DNA of 64,000 bases from Cyclobacterium amurskyense (GTDB lineage Bacteria; Bacteroidota; Bacteroidia; Cytophagales; Cyclobacteriaceae): the NCBI RefSeq assembly GCF_001050135.1, contig NZ_CP012040.1, positions 1,984,001-2,048,000 on the forward strand, written 5' to 3'. The notes under the pieces are model-generated. The model did not search any database and was not told the origin of the DNA. It saw only the letters and a program-made list of their open reading frames with translations. Below, in pieces: positions 8,080-16,834 of this stretch. The position numbers and the translations under genes are program-made. Every line of letters starts with the position of its first letter. Position 1 is the first letter of the stretch.

Positions 8080-8868
8080 TCAAATGTCCGAATAATCGGT
8101 AGGATATAGAAAAAGCGTTACATTTTTTGAGACATTGTTCTGGTATTGTGGAAGTGAAGACAACTCTTTCCAATAAGGATCTGAACGAAATGTATCCCAA
8201 TGGGCATCACGGTCGGCTTTATTTTCAAAAGTCGTCATGTACATCAGGTTTGGCATTGTTGGCCCTGAAATAACCTCACCATAAAAAACAGCATTGAATC
8301 CCAATCTTTTAAATAGACCAACCTCGTCGCCATCATTGAACATCTTGATCTTGTTTTCTGATATCTTCTCAGTATGGCCTTCATAGCTACGCAATTCATA
8401 AATCCTGTCTTTATTTGGCCCACTCAAATCAGGAACATCATATTTTGGATTTTTCTCGAAGGCATTCAATAAAATTGATTCGATTCTATCGTAAGGAGGA
8501 TTGGTATAGGGTGCATTTAGGTATTTGGCACCTGCTGATTGGAATTGTTGGTCCTTGGCAAGTTTGGAATCGATTTTAGAAAACTCCTTTTGAGAACTAA
8601 AGGGTATCAGCACATAAATTAACTTTTCACTGGGCTTATTTCCCTCAGTTGAAGCAACAGGTTTGAATACCCCAATATGCTCAATCCCAGCCCTATGCAT
8701 GGCCGGGAGGTACGCTTTCTCGAGGTATTCATCAATAACACTTTCCTGATCGCTTGTGGAGAAGTGATAAATTTTTATCTGGTAAAAATCTCCTTTTCCG
8801 GCGAAGGAAAAAGCGGTAGTAAGCAATAAAATGGCTACCGCAGAAAATAACATCATGGTGTCTTTCAT
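8080..8868 (-). CDS. NIPSNAP-family exported protein
   Basis: A 262-residue protein with an N-terminal signal peptide (hydrophobic stretch to about residue 23, TTAFSFAGK). Two related NIPSNAP (ferredoxin-like, dimeric alpha/beta barrel) domains follow: about residues 26-120 (FYQIKIYHFSTSDQESVIDE) and 150-255 (IYELRSYEGHTEKISENKIK, then MTTFENKADRDAHWDTFRSD). This is the common bacterial exported form. Its role is unknown; the fold is often a stress or small-molecule-binding module. It is transcribed away from the outer-membrane gene at 9203 and convergently with the DUF1593 gene. Confidence 0.88.
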   Translation of the reverse strand: MKDTMMLFSAVAILLLTTAFSFAGKGDFYQIKIYHFSTSDQESVIDEYLEKAYLPAMHRAGIEHIGVFKPVASTEGNKPSEKLIYVLIPFSSQKEFSKIDSKLAKDQQFQSAGAKYLNAPYTNPPYDRIESILLNAFEKNPKYDVPDLSGPNKDRIYELRSYEGHTEKISENKIKMFNDGDEVGLFKRLGFNAVFYGEVISGPTMPNLMYMTTFENKADRDAHWDTFRSDPYWKELSSLPQYQNNVSKNVTLFLYPTDYSDI

Positions 8869-9202
8869 ACTATTTTGTAATTATTTGTAAACTATTCAAA
8901 ACGAAAGGGTAGCAAAAGGAAAATACCTAAATTACCCTCTCACTTTTTGCTATTTTAAAGATTGGAGAGGCCTTATTTTCTTACCCTTGTTACAAGTTAT
9001 CTAAAAAAACAGACATGCCAAAACTTCGGATAAGTCAATAATAAATGTCAGGAACATTTGATCCAAACCCCATTATTACCCTCACTATTCCTTCAAATTA
9101 ACATTTGCTTAACCCTTTTAACTATTCAGTAAGGGTAATTAACTTTTGGTTCTCCCAAGCGCATTCAAAAATTTAAGTCATTTGGACTTATAAACTATCC
9201 TT
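8869..9202. other. Divergent intergenic region between NIPSNAP and outer-membrane genes
   Basis: 334 bases without a gene. The right half carries the TTAAC array described separately. The left part is AT-rich with AATTACCCTC at about 8930 and ATTACCCTCAC at about 9075, both echoing the reverse of AAGGGTAATT at 9131-9140. No terminator is needed here since the genes diverge. Confidence 0.6.
9098..9143 (+). promoter_or_regulatory. TTAAC direct-repeat array (likely response-regulator operator)
   Basis: TTAAC occurs at 9098-9102, 9109-9113, 9118-9122 and 9139-9143, i.e. start-to-start spacings of 11, 9 and 21 bases, close to one or two helical turns. The first three, with spacing 11 and 9 and much of the sequence between, recur at 14063-14087 in front of the adjacent two-component operon. 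OmpR-type regulators bind direct half-sites about 10-11 bases apart. Assignment to the neighbouring regulator is inference. Confidence 0.6.
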
Positions 9203-11935
9203 ATGAAATCGCTGCGCTATTTATTCTTTCTAACTGTACTTTCTCTGCCTTTGTTTTCAAATGCACAATCTATCACGGGTAAAATTCTGGATGAAAAGGA
9301 AAACTTATCCATTCCCGGAGTAAGCATTGTGGTATTAAACAAGGCCGATTCATCATTGGCATCCGGTGCCATTACCGATCTGAATGGCAAGTTTGATATT
9401 TCTGATTTAAAACCCGGCGACTACCTGATAGAGGCAAGGTATCTAGGTTACCAAAGTTTTGTCAAACCAATCAGTTTACAAAATACCAGGATAGACTTAG
9501 GTAACATTAAAATAGCGGAAGCACTGACTGAACTAAATGAGGTGACGGTCTCTGCCAGAAGATCCCTTGGTACCCAAAAAGGCGACACTACTCAATTCAA
9601 TGCAAATGCCTTCAAGACCCTTAGTGATGCCACTTCCCAGCAGTTACTTGAAAAAATGCCAGGTATCAACATGATGGATGGTGTACTACAGGCGCAAGGC
9701 GAATCCATCGTTCAAATATTTGTAGATGGAAAGCCATTCTTTGGAACGGATGTAAAGGCTGCCTTGCAAAATCTTCCAGCAGAAGCGGTAGAAAGCATTC
9801 AAGTCTTCGATAAGCTAAGCGACAAAGCTTCGTTTAGTGGATTTGACGACGGAGAAAGGGAAAAAACGATAAATATTATTACAAACCCAGCTTACAGAAC
9901 CGGGCAGTTTGGTAAAATGACAACCGGATATGGGAGCAATGACCGGTACCTATTGGGTATGGGATTGAATGCCTTCCAAAATGACCAAAGGATTACCATA
10001 ACAGGATTAAGCAATAATATAAACGCACTAAATTATTCCGGTGATGTCAATACTATAGGTGAATCCAGACCTCAGGATGGTATCATTATATACAATGCGC
10101 TAGGCATTAACTACAGTGACCTAATAACAAATAAATTGCAGGTAAACACCAGCTATCAATACCGGGACAGAACGAATAATGGCTATTCCTCCTTGGTAAG
10201 GGATTATACTTTAAATACTGAGGACGAACAGCGCTACGGCGAAGAAAAATCAAATGTGAGAAGAAACAAAGAACACGCATTTGATTTGAGGTTGACTTAT
10301 GACATAGATAGTAGCAATCACTTATTGGTTGTCACAAAGGTCTCTGCAGAAACAGATATGGAAAGGTCTGATTTCTTTGGAAAGACAGAGCAGCTAGACA
10401 AAATCATCAATCAAACCACCAATACCAGTAATGTTAACAGTACGAATTTTGATTTCACCAACGATATTTATTATAGTAAGCGGTTTCAAAAGGTGGGCAG
10501 AACAGCAACCATTGGCATTGAATCCGGAAACCACCTGGATGAGGACTATGGTGTACGTGAAGCGGAAAATATTTTTTATGACCCTGAGGAAGAAATAGAA
10601 AACCTGGATCAAAAAACAGTTAGGCAAAGAAAAGGGCTTTCCTGGGAAGCTGACTTTTCTTACACTGAGCCTTTGGGCAAAATGGGTAGGTTGAAGTTTG
10701 AATACGAGATTGGTAATCGTATCGAAGATTCGGATCAAAGGCTTTCAGACCTAATCTCAGAGGAAAATAGCGATGACTACATTTCCATACTAGACACTGC
10801 ATTAAGCAATAAGTTTAACAGCACCTATTTGAAGCAAGAATCAGAATTAGGTTATCAGTATTCTGGCAAAAAAATTAAGCTACAGGCTGAAATGAGTTAT
10901 GAGTCAGCTTCTTTAAAAAACAGGCAACACTTTCCCAATGAAGATTATTTAACTAGAACTTTTCAGAACTATTTGCCTACATTGAGAGTAGATTACAAAC
11001 CTAAATCAACTCAAATATTAGAATTTGATTATGACACGAATACCGATGCTCCATCAGTGGGTGAACTACAGAAGGTAATTAACATTACCAATCCTATACA
11101 GTTAAAAAGTGGGAACCCGGATTTAGTTCAGAGCTATTCAAATCGATTTAGGCTTAGGTATAAAAGCACAAATGTGGACACGGATAGGTCTTTTATCGCC
11201 GATGTACAATCAAGTTTTGAAAACGACAGGATTTCTTCAAGCACCTTAATCGCAGAGGAGAAAATGGATCTTGGGGATGGGATTGTATTAGAAAAAGGTG
11301 CTCAATTATCTAAACCGGTCAATCTAAATGGGTATTGGAAAATAAAGACCTATTTCAATTATGGTTTACCAATAGATAAAATCAAATCTAATGTGGGCCT
11401 ATATGGAGGCGTTGAACTTAGCAAAAGCCCAGGAATGATCAATGAAATTGTAAGCTTCACCAATGCTACTAAATTAAGGGCCGGACTCTCAAGCAGTAGC
11501 AATATCAGTGAAAAAGTGGATTTTAATATCTCCACAAGGGCCACTTACACCATGGTAAACAATAGCTTAAGGCAAAATATCAACAATAACTATTTTAACC
11601 TAAACAGCAGAGTAAACTACAATTGGATATTTGGCAAGGGTCTTGTTTACCGGATGGAACTTAACCACCAATTAAATACAGGATTGGCCAAAAGCATTGG
11701 CCAAAGCTTTGTGCTGCTAAACATGAGTGTCGGTAAAAAAATATTTAGAAATCAGAGAGGCGAATTAAGTTTGAATGTTTTTGACTTACTCAATCAAAAT
11801 ACAAATGTGAAAAGGACGGTCAACGAACTCTATATCGAAGACAGGCAGAGCAATGTATTGAACCGGTATTTTATGATGACGTTTACTTATAATTTACGGC
11901 ACTTCTCTCTTGGAGCCTCCAATTCAGATTTTTAA
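9203..11935 (+). CDS. Outer-membrane beta-barrel protein with CarboxypepD-regulatory domain (OMP_b-brl_3 type)
   Basis: A 910-residue exported protein: signal peptide to about residue 22 (SNAQ), CarboxypepD-regulatory-like domain (about 23-110, ITGKILDEKENLSIPGVSIV), a plug-like region (about 125-220, LEKMPGINMMDGVLQAQGES and VDGKPFFGTDVKAALQN), then a long beta-barrel ending in an aromatic-rich strand. This is the TonB-receptor-like OMP_b-brl_3 architecture. There is no SusD partner, so it is not a classical glycan-uptake pair. It converges on a two-component operon that shares its upstream TTAAC array, suggesting it is controlled by that system. Substrate unknown. Confidence 0.88.
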   Translation: MKSLRYLFFLTVLSLPLFSNAQSITGKILDEKENLSIPGVSIVVLNKADSSLASGAITDLNGKFDISDLKPGDYLIEARYLGYQSFVKPISLQNTRIDLGNIKIAEALTELNEVTVSARRSLGTQKGDTTQFNANAFKTLSDATSQQLLEKMPGINMMDGVLQAQGESIVQIFVDGKPFFGTDVKAALQNLPAEAVESIQVFDKLSDKASFSGFDDGEREKTINIITNPAYRTGQFGKMTTGYGSNDRYLLGMGLNAFQNDQRITITGLSNNINALNYSGDVNTIGESRPQDGIIIYNALGINYSDLITNKLQVNTSYQYRDRTNNGYSSLVRDYTLNTEDEQRYGEEKSNVRRNKEHAFDLRLTYDIDSSNHLLVVTKVSAETDMERSDFFGKTEQLDKIINQTTNTSNVNSTNFDFTNDIYYSKRFQKVGRTATIGIESGNHLDEDYGVREAENIFYDPEEEIENLDQKTVRQRKGLSWEADFSYTEPLGKMGRLKFEYEIGNRIEDSDQRLSDLISEENSDDYISILDTALSNKFNSTYLKQESELGYQYSGKKIKLQAEMSYESASLKNRQHFPNEDYLTRTFQNYLPTLRVDYKPKSTQILEFDYDTNTDAPSVGELQKVINITNPIQLKSGNPDLVQSYSNRFRLRYKSTNVDTDRSFIADVQSSFENDRISSSTLIAEEKMDLGDGIVLEKGAQLSKPVNLNGYWKIKTYFNYGLPIDKIKSNVGLYGGVELSKSPGMINEIVSFTNATKLRAGLSSSSNISEKVDFNISTRATYTMVNNSLRQNINNNYFNLNSRVNYNWIFGKGLVYRMELNHQLNTGLAKSIGQSFVLLNMSVGKKIFRNQRGELSLNVFDLLNQNTNVKRTVNELYIEDRQSNVLNRYFMMTFTYNLRHFSLGASNSDF

Positions 11936-11998
11936 TCCGAAATCAAAGGAATGAAAAGTATGAAGGTAGCGTTTTTGAGGCCAGCGGTTAGAAAGGAA

Positions 11999-12685
11999 TT
12001 ACTCGGTTTTATCCTCCAGGATATAGCCTTTTCCATGGATATTGATGATACTAATGCTGGGGTCCATTTGCAAGTGCTTTCTCAACTTGGCCATATGAAC
12101 ATCCATGCTTCTTCGGTTAAAGTAATCTACCTTTCCCCATAATTCTTTTAGCACGAACTTTCTGTCTAACAACTGATTTTTCTTCTCACAGAGAAGTCGT
12201 AAAATATCCGCTTCTTTCTCAGTGAGCACAATGGTTTCTTTGCTGTTGTTTAACCTTCGACTGTTCCAATCAAAAGTCAAGTGGCCAATGGCGTAACTAT
12301 TTGTTTGTGTTGGAGTAATGGAAACCCTCCGCAATACTGCCTTAATTCGCGCAATTAGCTCTTCTTCATCAACGGGTTTAACGATGTAGTCATCAGCTCC
12401 TTTTTGAAAAGCCTGAAGTTTATCAATTTTCATGGACCTGGCCGTAAGGAAAATCAGGGGTGTTGCAGGGTTTATTTTTTTAATTTCACTTGCCAGGGTA
12501 AAGCCATCCATTATAGGCATCATCACATCTATCAGGCAGAGATCAAAAGGCTGTTCAATAAATGCTTCTTTGCCCTGAAGCCCATCTGTTTGCCAGGAGA
12601 CCACAAATTGATGCATTTCAAGATAGGTTTTTAACGCATAACCTAAAATTTTGTCATCCTCCACTAATAATATCCTTGGATCCAT
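11999..12685 (-). CDS. OmpR-family response regulator
   Basis: A 228-residue regulator: receiver domain (about 1-120) with acidic pocket Glu9-Asp10-Asp11, phospho-acceptor Asp53 in LCLIDVMMPIMDGF and conserved Lys103 in DDYIVKPVDEEEL. The winged-helix DNA-binding domain (about 130-226) contains LTEKEADILRLL and SMDVHMAKLRKHL. Its start codon overlaps the stop of the kinase gene by one base (TAATG), so the two are translationally coupled. It probably binds the TTAAC arrays at 9098-9143 and 14063-14087, which would make the operon autoregulated; this is inference from motif sharing. Confidence 0.95.
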   Translation of the reverse strand: MDPRILLVEDDKILGYALKTYLEMHQFVVSWQTDGLQGKEAFIEQPFDLCLIDVMMPIMDGFTLASEIKKINPATPLIFLTARSMKIDKLQAFQKGADDYIVKPVDEEELIARIKAVLRRVSITPTQTNSYAIGHLTFDWNSRRLNNSKETIVLTEKEADILRLLCEKKNQLLDRKFVLKELWGKVDYFNRRSMDVHMAKLRKHLQMDPSISIINIHGKGYILEDKTE

Positions 12686-14022
12686 TATTGCTCTTTATTG
12701 GTTTCAACAACTGGAAACTTCAGAATCACGGAAGTTCCTTGTCCCAGACTGCTTTTCACTTCAATCTCTCCTCCATGTAAATTTACCATCATTTTCACAT
12801 AACTAAGTCCCAAGCCAAATCCTTTAATTTTATGCAAATTGCCATGGCTTACCCTATAAAATTTATCAAAAACAAATGGCAAATTATCAGGTTCTATTCC
12901 TATTCCATGGTCGACAACTTCTACATACAAATGGTTGTTGGCGTTATACGTTTTCACTAACACCTCTGGAGTGGTATCGGAATATTTAATTGCATTGTCC
13001 AATAAATTTTCCAAAATATTGCCCAAATGCATTTCATCTCCACAAATGAAAGGCTCAGTAGCTTTAAATAAAAAGTGCAATGACCCTTGTTGGGATTCTA
13101 TGAGCACTTTATAGACATCTGCCTTTCTTTTAATTATAGCATGAATATCGATCTGCTCGAAATTCAATCCGGGATTGCCATTTTCAAGCACACTGAGTTC
13201 CAGCACTTTTTCCACCTTGTTTTTAAGGAGCTGGTTTTCATTCTCTAGTAGATGCAAATGATAATCCAGTTCTTCATCGGTAAAAATCTTTCGCTTTTCC
13301 CTGATAATCTTATAGATAATCGAAGAGGCAAAAATGGGCGTTTTAAGTTCATGTGTCAGGTTATTGATAAAATCATTTTTGAGTTGAGAAATCAATTTCT
13401 GACGTTTTAGTACTAGAAAAGTACTTAAAAAACTCCCAAGTAAAAGCAGTACAAAAAAGGCAGTTATAAATAAAGTAGGAGCAATCCTATAAGCAATAAA
13501 TAGGGATTGGTTATGAAAAAACAACCCAAATTTAAACTTTCCCTTACCAAATTCCTTGCGAATTTGGTCACCAGGTGTAAAGGAATATTTTTGAAAATGG
13601 GGTTGGTACAGGTCTACTGCCGAACTAAAAGCAATGGTATCTTTGAGGCGTTGGTAGAAGGCAAACTCATATTCAAGATAACCCAACTCGTGTTTCATTA
13701 GCAGGCTATCCGTAAGGTCTTTTACGTTAACCACTAGAATTTTTTCGGTAGAATCCCTTTTCTCTTTTGGGTGCACCTTATCTCCAATCAGTTCAATGAC
13801 TTGATTGGTCAATTCATCGTCTTCTTTTAAAACGCTTTCTAAGTCTTCCAGTATGGAATCTATTTCCTTCTCGAAGATTTTTCTTTGGACATCAATATCG
13901 ATTTTGATTAAACTGTATTGAATAAAGAGGAGCCCCACCATTGCAATAGAGATTAGGATGGTAATCACATATATATGATCCCTGACATAGTCGAGCCATT
14001 TTCCTAATAATTGCTTAATCAT
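12685..14022 (-). CDS. Membrane sensor histidine kinase
   Basis: A 445-residue two-pass kinase. TM1 is about residues 18-37 and TM2 about 179-205, enclosing a periplasmic sensor region of about 140 residues with no recognised domain. The DHp domain has His224 in NNLTHELKTPI. The ATPase domain has the N box NILENLLDNAIKYSD, G1 VVDHGIGIEP, F box FDKFYRV and G2 GFGLGLSYVKMM. It is first in an operon with the OmpR regulator at 11999. The gene itself is preceded by the TTAAC array and an inverted repeat. The periplasmic region is expected to sense an envelope or nutrient signal that controls the outer-membrane gene at 9203. Confidence 0.95.
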   Translation of the reverse strand: MIKQLLGKWLDYVRDHIYVITILISIAMVGLLFIQYSLIKIDIDVQRKIFEKEIDSILEDLESVLKEDDELTNQVIELIGDKVHPKEKRDSTEKILVVNVKDLTDSLLMKHELGYLEYEFAFYQRLKDTIAFSSAVDLYQPHFQKYSFTPGDQIRKEFGKGKFKFGLFFHNQSLFIAYRIAPTLFITAFFVLLLLGSFLSTFLVLKRQKLISQLKNDFINNLTHELKTPIFASSIIYKIIREKRKIFTDEELDYHLHLLENENQLLKNKVEKVLELSVLENGNPGLNFEQIDIHAIIKRKADVYKVLIESQQGSLHFLFKATEPFICGDEMHLGNILENLLDNAIKYSDTTPEVLVKTYNANNHLYVEVVDHGIGIEPDNLPFVFDKFYRVSHGNLHKIKGFGLGLSYVKMMVNLHGGEIEVKSSLGQGTSVILKFPVVETNKEQ

Positions 14023-14346
14023 TTCTACTAGTTAGTGGGTAATCCCGATAAAAGCTGAGAAATTAACATTTCCTTAACTTTTTTAACCTTTACTTTAGAA
14101 GTAAAAATACAGGAAAAAACTAGTCTTTTATATCCAAAGCCAATTGATAAGTAAAAAGGTAGAAATCATCAACTTCACCTAGGTTTGTTCTCAGAAAACA
14201 GTTACCCTTAATTGAATATAGCAGATTAAGCTCAAGGCTCAAATTTCAATTTTGCTAATACCGGCAAATGATCAGATGCATAATGCACTTGAATTACTTA
14301 ATTAAACATAACGAATTGCGATCAAGTATGATTTTTTGAAGGTTAT
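14023..14346. other. Intergenic region upstream of the two-component operon
   Basis: 324 bases. The left part holds the TTAAC array and the TTTACTT/AAGTAAA palindrome described separately. The remainder (about 14110-14340) is AT-rich with no credible ORF or hairpin. Confidence 0.55.
14063..14105 (+). promoter_or_regulatory. TTAAC array plus TTTACTT palindrome upstream of the two-component operon
   Basis: TTAAC occurs at 14063-14067, 14074-14078 and 14083-14087 (spacings 11 and 9), the same arrangement as at 9098-9122, with matching bases AATTAACATTT around the first unit. Immediately upstream relative to the kinase gene is a perfect 7-3-7 palindrome TTTACTT-TAG-AAGTAAA (14089-14105). The array lies 41-65 bases before the kinase ATG. 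It is read on the plus strand here, so it points opposite to transcription, unlike at 9098. Confidence 0.6.
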
Positions 14347-14733
14347 TTACACCGTAATTTTAACAGGGTTTTTATCTTTATCAATAGCCACAAAAGTAAA
14401 GGTCCCGGAAATGGCTTTTTCCCTTCCTTCCTCATACATCTGTTCTACCCATACTTCTACTCTCACTTTAAGGCTGCTATTTCCTACATGGATTACCCTG
14501 CCAAAAAGCTCAATGATGGTCCCGGCAGGGATGGGTTGAGTGAAATCAATTTTATCGCTACTGATTGTTACCATTCTTTGCCTACTAAAGCGAGTAGCTG
14601 TAATAAAAGCCACTTCATCCATTAATTGCATGGCTTTACCTCCAAATAGGGTATCATAGTGATTGGTAGTATTTGGAAATACCGCTTTGAATATCCGGGT
14701 ATCGGATTGCTTGATTTTATCTTCGGGAATCAT
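14347..14733 (-). CDS. Acyl-CoA thioesterase (hotdog fold, YciA/BFIT-like)
   Basis: A 128-residue single hotdog-domain protein. The characteristic N-terminal half reads FPNTTNHYDTLFGGKAMQLM, then DEVAFITATRFSRQRMVTIS with the usual catalytic-region Asp, and DKIDFTQPIPAGTIIELFGR. These features match the acyl-CoA hydrolases of the YciA/cytosolic acyl-CoA hydrolase group, which cleave acyl-CoA to free fatty acid and CoA in the cytosol. Monocistronic, with the structured repeat about 90 bases upstream. Chain-length preference cannot be read from sequence. Confidence 0.92.
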   Translation of the reverse strand: MIPEDKIKQSDTRIFKAVFPNTTNHYDTLFGGKAMQLMDEVAFITATRFSRQRMVTISSDKIDFTQPIPAGTIIELFGRVIHVGNSSLKVRVEVWVEQMYEEGREKAISGTFTFVAIDKDKNPVKITV

Positions 14734-14825
14734 AGAGAAAAACTTATAAATGTAAAAAAGTTGTTGCCAATAATTTATAGATCAAAGGTATAATGGAAAT
14801 TATGATTTTAGAGGTTATTTTTCCT

Positions 14826-15044
14826 TTAACCCGGATTATGTAGTAGGATTTCTCCGCCCTGACAATGGTCAGGGGTGATAGCCTGTCCCGTGTTTACGGG
14901 AAGTATTGCAATCGCAAGAAAATCAGACTGTTTGGAGATTTTAGCATAGCACCGCTATGGTGAAATTGAAAACAGTAACGAAGTAGCTGATTTTGAAGCG
15001 ATTTCAGCACGTAATAGAATGTCTATTGCATATTTCGGGTTTAA
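14826..15044 (-). repeat. ~218-bp structured intergenic repeat, copy C (intact, inverted)
   Basis: Reverse-orientation copy of the family at 53486-53703, running from TTAACCCGGATTATGTAGTA to TATTTCGGGTTTAA. It contains the complementary forms of the CCCGTAAACACGGG and CATAGC/GCTATG mini-hairpins. The 14734-15085 gap holds nothing else except the RNase G terminator at its right edge. Confidence 0.88.
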
Positions 15045-15071
15045 GATGCAAGGATAAAAAAAAATAGGCAT

Positions 15072-15100
15072 AAAAAAAAGCGAGTCTATTCAGACTCGCT
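15072..15100 (-). terminator. Intrinsic terminator overlapping the end of rng
   Basis: On the minus strand a perfect 9-bp stem AGCGAGTCT/AGACTCGCT encloses a 4-base loop and is followed by a run of T (15072-15078 read as A on the plus strand). The left arm is coding sequence for the last residues of RNase G and the stop codon TAG straddles the loop and right arm, so the terminator is embedded in the gene end. Confidence 0.85.
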
Positions 15101-16657
15101 TTTAATAATTATTTCTAAAGGTTCTCCTGAAATATCCAGGAATTTATACTCCGTCACCGGTAGTGAAGAATCTTTAACCAGGTTGATCCATTTATAATAT
15201 TTAAAAAACCACTGCATCCTTTTAGAATAAATGCCATGTGTAAAATAGGCATGTAAATAAGGGTGCAATGCAATTTTAATCTTTGATTCGTTTTGGTGAA
15301 CTGCAATGTGCTCTAAATCTTTTACCAGTTTATCTGCCACAAGTATGGAGGCCTGTATTTTGCCTGTACCATTACAAGAAGGACAAATTTCTTTGGTTAC
15401 TATGTTCATTTCAGGTCTAACGCGTTGTCTGGTGATTTGCATCAATCCAAACTTGGTAAGTGGGAGTACCGTATTTTTGGATCGGTCATCTCTCATTGCG
15501 TCCTTCATCGCTTCAAAAATAGCCCTTTTGTTCTCGGCCTTTTTCATATCGATAAAATCAATCACAATTATTCCTCCCATATCGCGAAGCCTTAGTTGCC
15601 TTGCAATTTCTTTTACGGCCACCATGTTGGTTTTCAGGCCAGTATTTTCCTGATCACTTTCCTGATTTGATTTGTTACCGCTGTTAACATCCACTACATG
15701 CAAGGCTTCTGTATGCTCAATAATGAGATAACCGCCTTGGGGGAGACTAACAGTAGTTCCAAACAGGCTTTTGATCTGTTTTTCAATACCAAAACTTTCA
15801 AAGAGCTTCGCTTTTCCGTTGTAAAGCTTAACAATTTTTTCTTTTTCTGGAGCAATGGATCTTATATAAGACCGCATCTGATCATAAATTACTTCATCTT
15901 CTACCGTGATTGCGTCGAAAGATTCGTTGAGTAGGTCTCTAATTATAGAAGAAGCCAAACTCATTTCTCCGATGATTTTGTCTTTAACTTTGGCTTTCTG
16001 AAGCTTTCGCATTCCATCTTCCCAAGTCTCTAAAAGAGACCTGAGGTCTTTATCCAATTCGGTGACAGATTGTCCTTCTGCCACTGTACGGATGATCACA
16101 CCGAAGTTTGCCGGTTTGATGGAAGTGATAAGCCGGGATAACCTTTTTCTTTCATCAGCACTACGTATTTTTTTGGATACGTTCACTGTATTAGAAAATG
16201 GCACCAATACCAAGTATCGACCAGCAAGGGAGAGCTCACAGGATAATCTAGGCCCCTTCGTAGAAATCGGTTCTTTAACAACTTGTACCAACACCTGATT
16301 GTTTTTAGACAAAACTTGGCTTATTTTACCAAGTTTGTCTATTTCAGGTTCGTTTTCAAAACCCTTCAGGTCGAAACCTTTGTGGTTTTTATTTCGGGTT
16401 AATTTTACCAGCTTACTTAAGCTGTTAACCTGTGGTCCTAAATCTTGATAATGCAAAAAAGCATCTTTTTCGTAACCTACGTCTATGAAGGCAGCATTTA
16501 AGCCATTTACGATTTTCTTTACAACACCAAGATATATGTCTCCGACTTTAAACTTATTGTCTTCTTCTTCAACATGAAGCTCAATCAAGCTTTTATCTTT
16601 GAGAAGGGCAATTCGACTACCATTTTGAGATGAATCAATTAATAATTCTGAACTCAA
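15086..16657 (-). CDS. rng: Ribonuclease E/G family endoribonuclease
   Basis: A 523-residue single-stranded-RNA endonuclease. The S1 RNA-binding segment is about residues 35-125 (KFKVGDIYLGVVKKIVNGLN). The catalytic core has the metal-binding aspartates in VVDVNSGN and IVIDFIDMKKAENKRA. The zinc-link CPSCNGTGKI, used for dimerisation, is near residue 430. Length and the short tail match RNase G rather than the long degradosome-scaffold RNase E. It lies last in a minus-strand run: HU, TPR protein, a 30-residue basic protein, then rng. That neighbourhood, plus mutY-ssb-gldE opposite, resembles the order known in Flavobacterium. An intrinsic terminator overlaps the stop. Confidence 0.95.
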   Translation of the reverse strand: MSSELLIDSSQNGSRIALLKDKSLIELHVEEEDNKFKVGDIYLGVVKKIVNGLNAAFIDVGYEKDAFLHYQDLGPQVNSLSKLVKLTRNKNHKGFDLKGFENEPEIDKLGKISQVLSKNNQVLVQVVKEPISTKGPRLSCELSLAGRYLVLVPFSNTVNVSKKIRSADERKRLSRLITSIKPANFGVIIRTVAEGQSVTELDKDLRSLLETWEDGMRKLQKAKVKDKIIGEMSLASSIIRDLLNESFDAITVEDEVIYDQMRSYIRSIAPEKEKIVKLYNGKAKLFESFGIEKQIKSLFGTTVSLPQGGYLIIEHTEALHVVDVNSGNKSNQESDQENTGLKTNMVAVKEIARQLRLRDMGGIIVIDFIDMKKAENKRAIFEAMKDAMRDDRSKNTVLPLTKFGLMQITRQRVRPEMNIVTKEICPSCNGTGKIQASILVADKLVKDLEHIAVHQNESKIKIALHPYLHAYFTHGIYSKRMQWFFKYYKWINLVKDSSLPVTEYKFLDISGEPLEIIIKSESE

Positions 16658-16709
16658 ATTGTGTCTCTGTTATGAAATAAAAGAACGTGTTAATTGTACA
16701 GAAATAAGA

Positions 16710-16802
16710 TTATTTCTTATTCTTGTGTCTGTTTTTTCTCAATCTTTTTTTGCGCTTGTGTGTAGCGATTTTATGTCTCTTCCTTTTTTTTCCGCAAGGC
16801 AT
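16710..16802 (-). CDS. 30-residue COX24/AURKAIP1-type basic protein (bS22-like)
   Basis: A very short gene between the TPR protein and rng. Translation begins MPCGKKRKRHKIATHKRKKR and continues LRKNRHKNKK to a TAA stop, 30 residues, more than half Lys/Arg/His. The KKRLRKNRHK block is typical of the COX24/AURKAIP1 domain, whose members are small ribosomal proteins (mitochondrial mS38, mycobacterial bS22). A ribosome-bound role is inferred from that family. Start is ATG at 16802, 32 bases after the TPR gene ends. Its high basicity and conserved place beside RNase G argue against a chance ORF. Confidence 0.8.
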   Translation of the reverse strand: MPCGKKRKRHKIATHKRKKRLRKNRHKNKK

Positions 16803-16834
16803 AATTTTATAGTTTTAGTTTAACAATATTTTGA

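Noticed and set aside
9203..11935. SusC-type glycan receptor with SusD partner
   Set aside because: No SusD-like lipoprotein gene is adjacent and the barrel is of the OMP_b-brl_3 type.
11951..12142. Plus-strand 63-codon ORF after the outer-membrane gene
   Set aside because: Antisense to the well-supported response regulator for most of its length.
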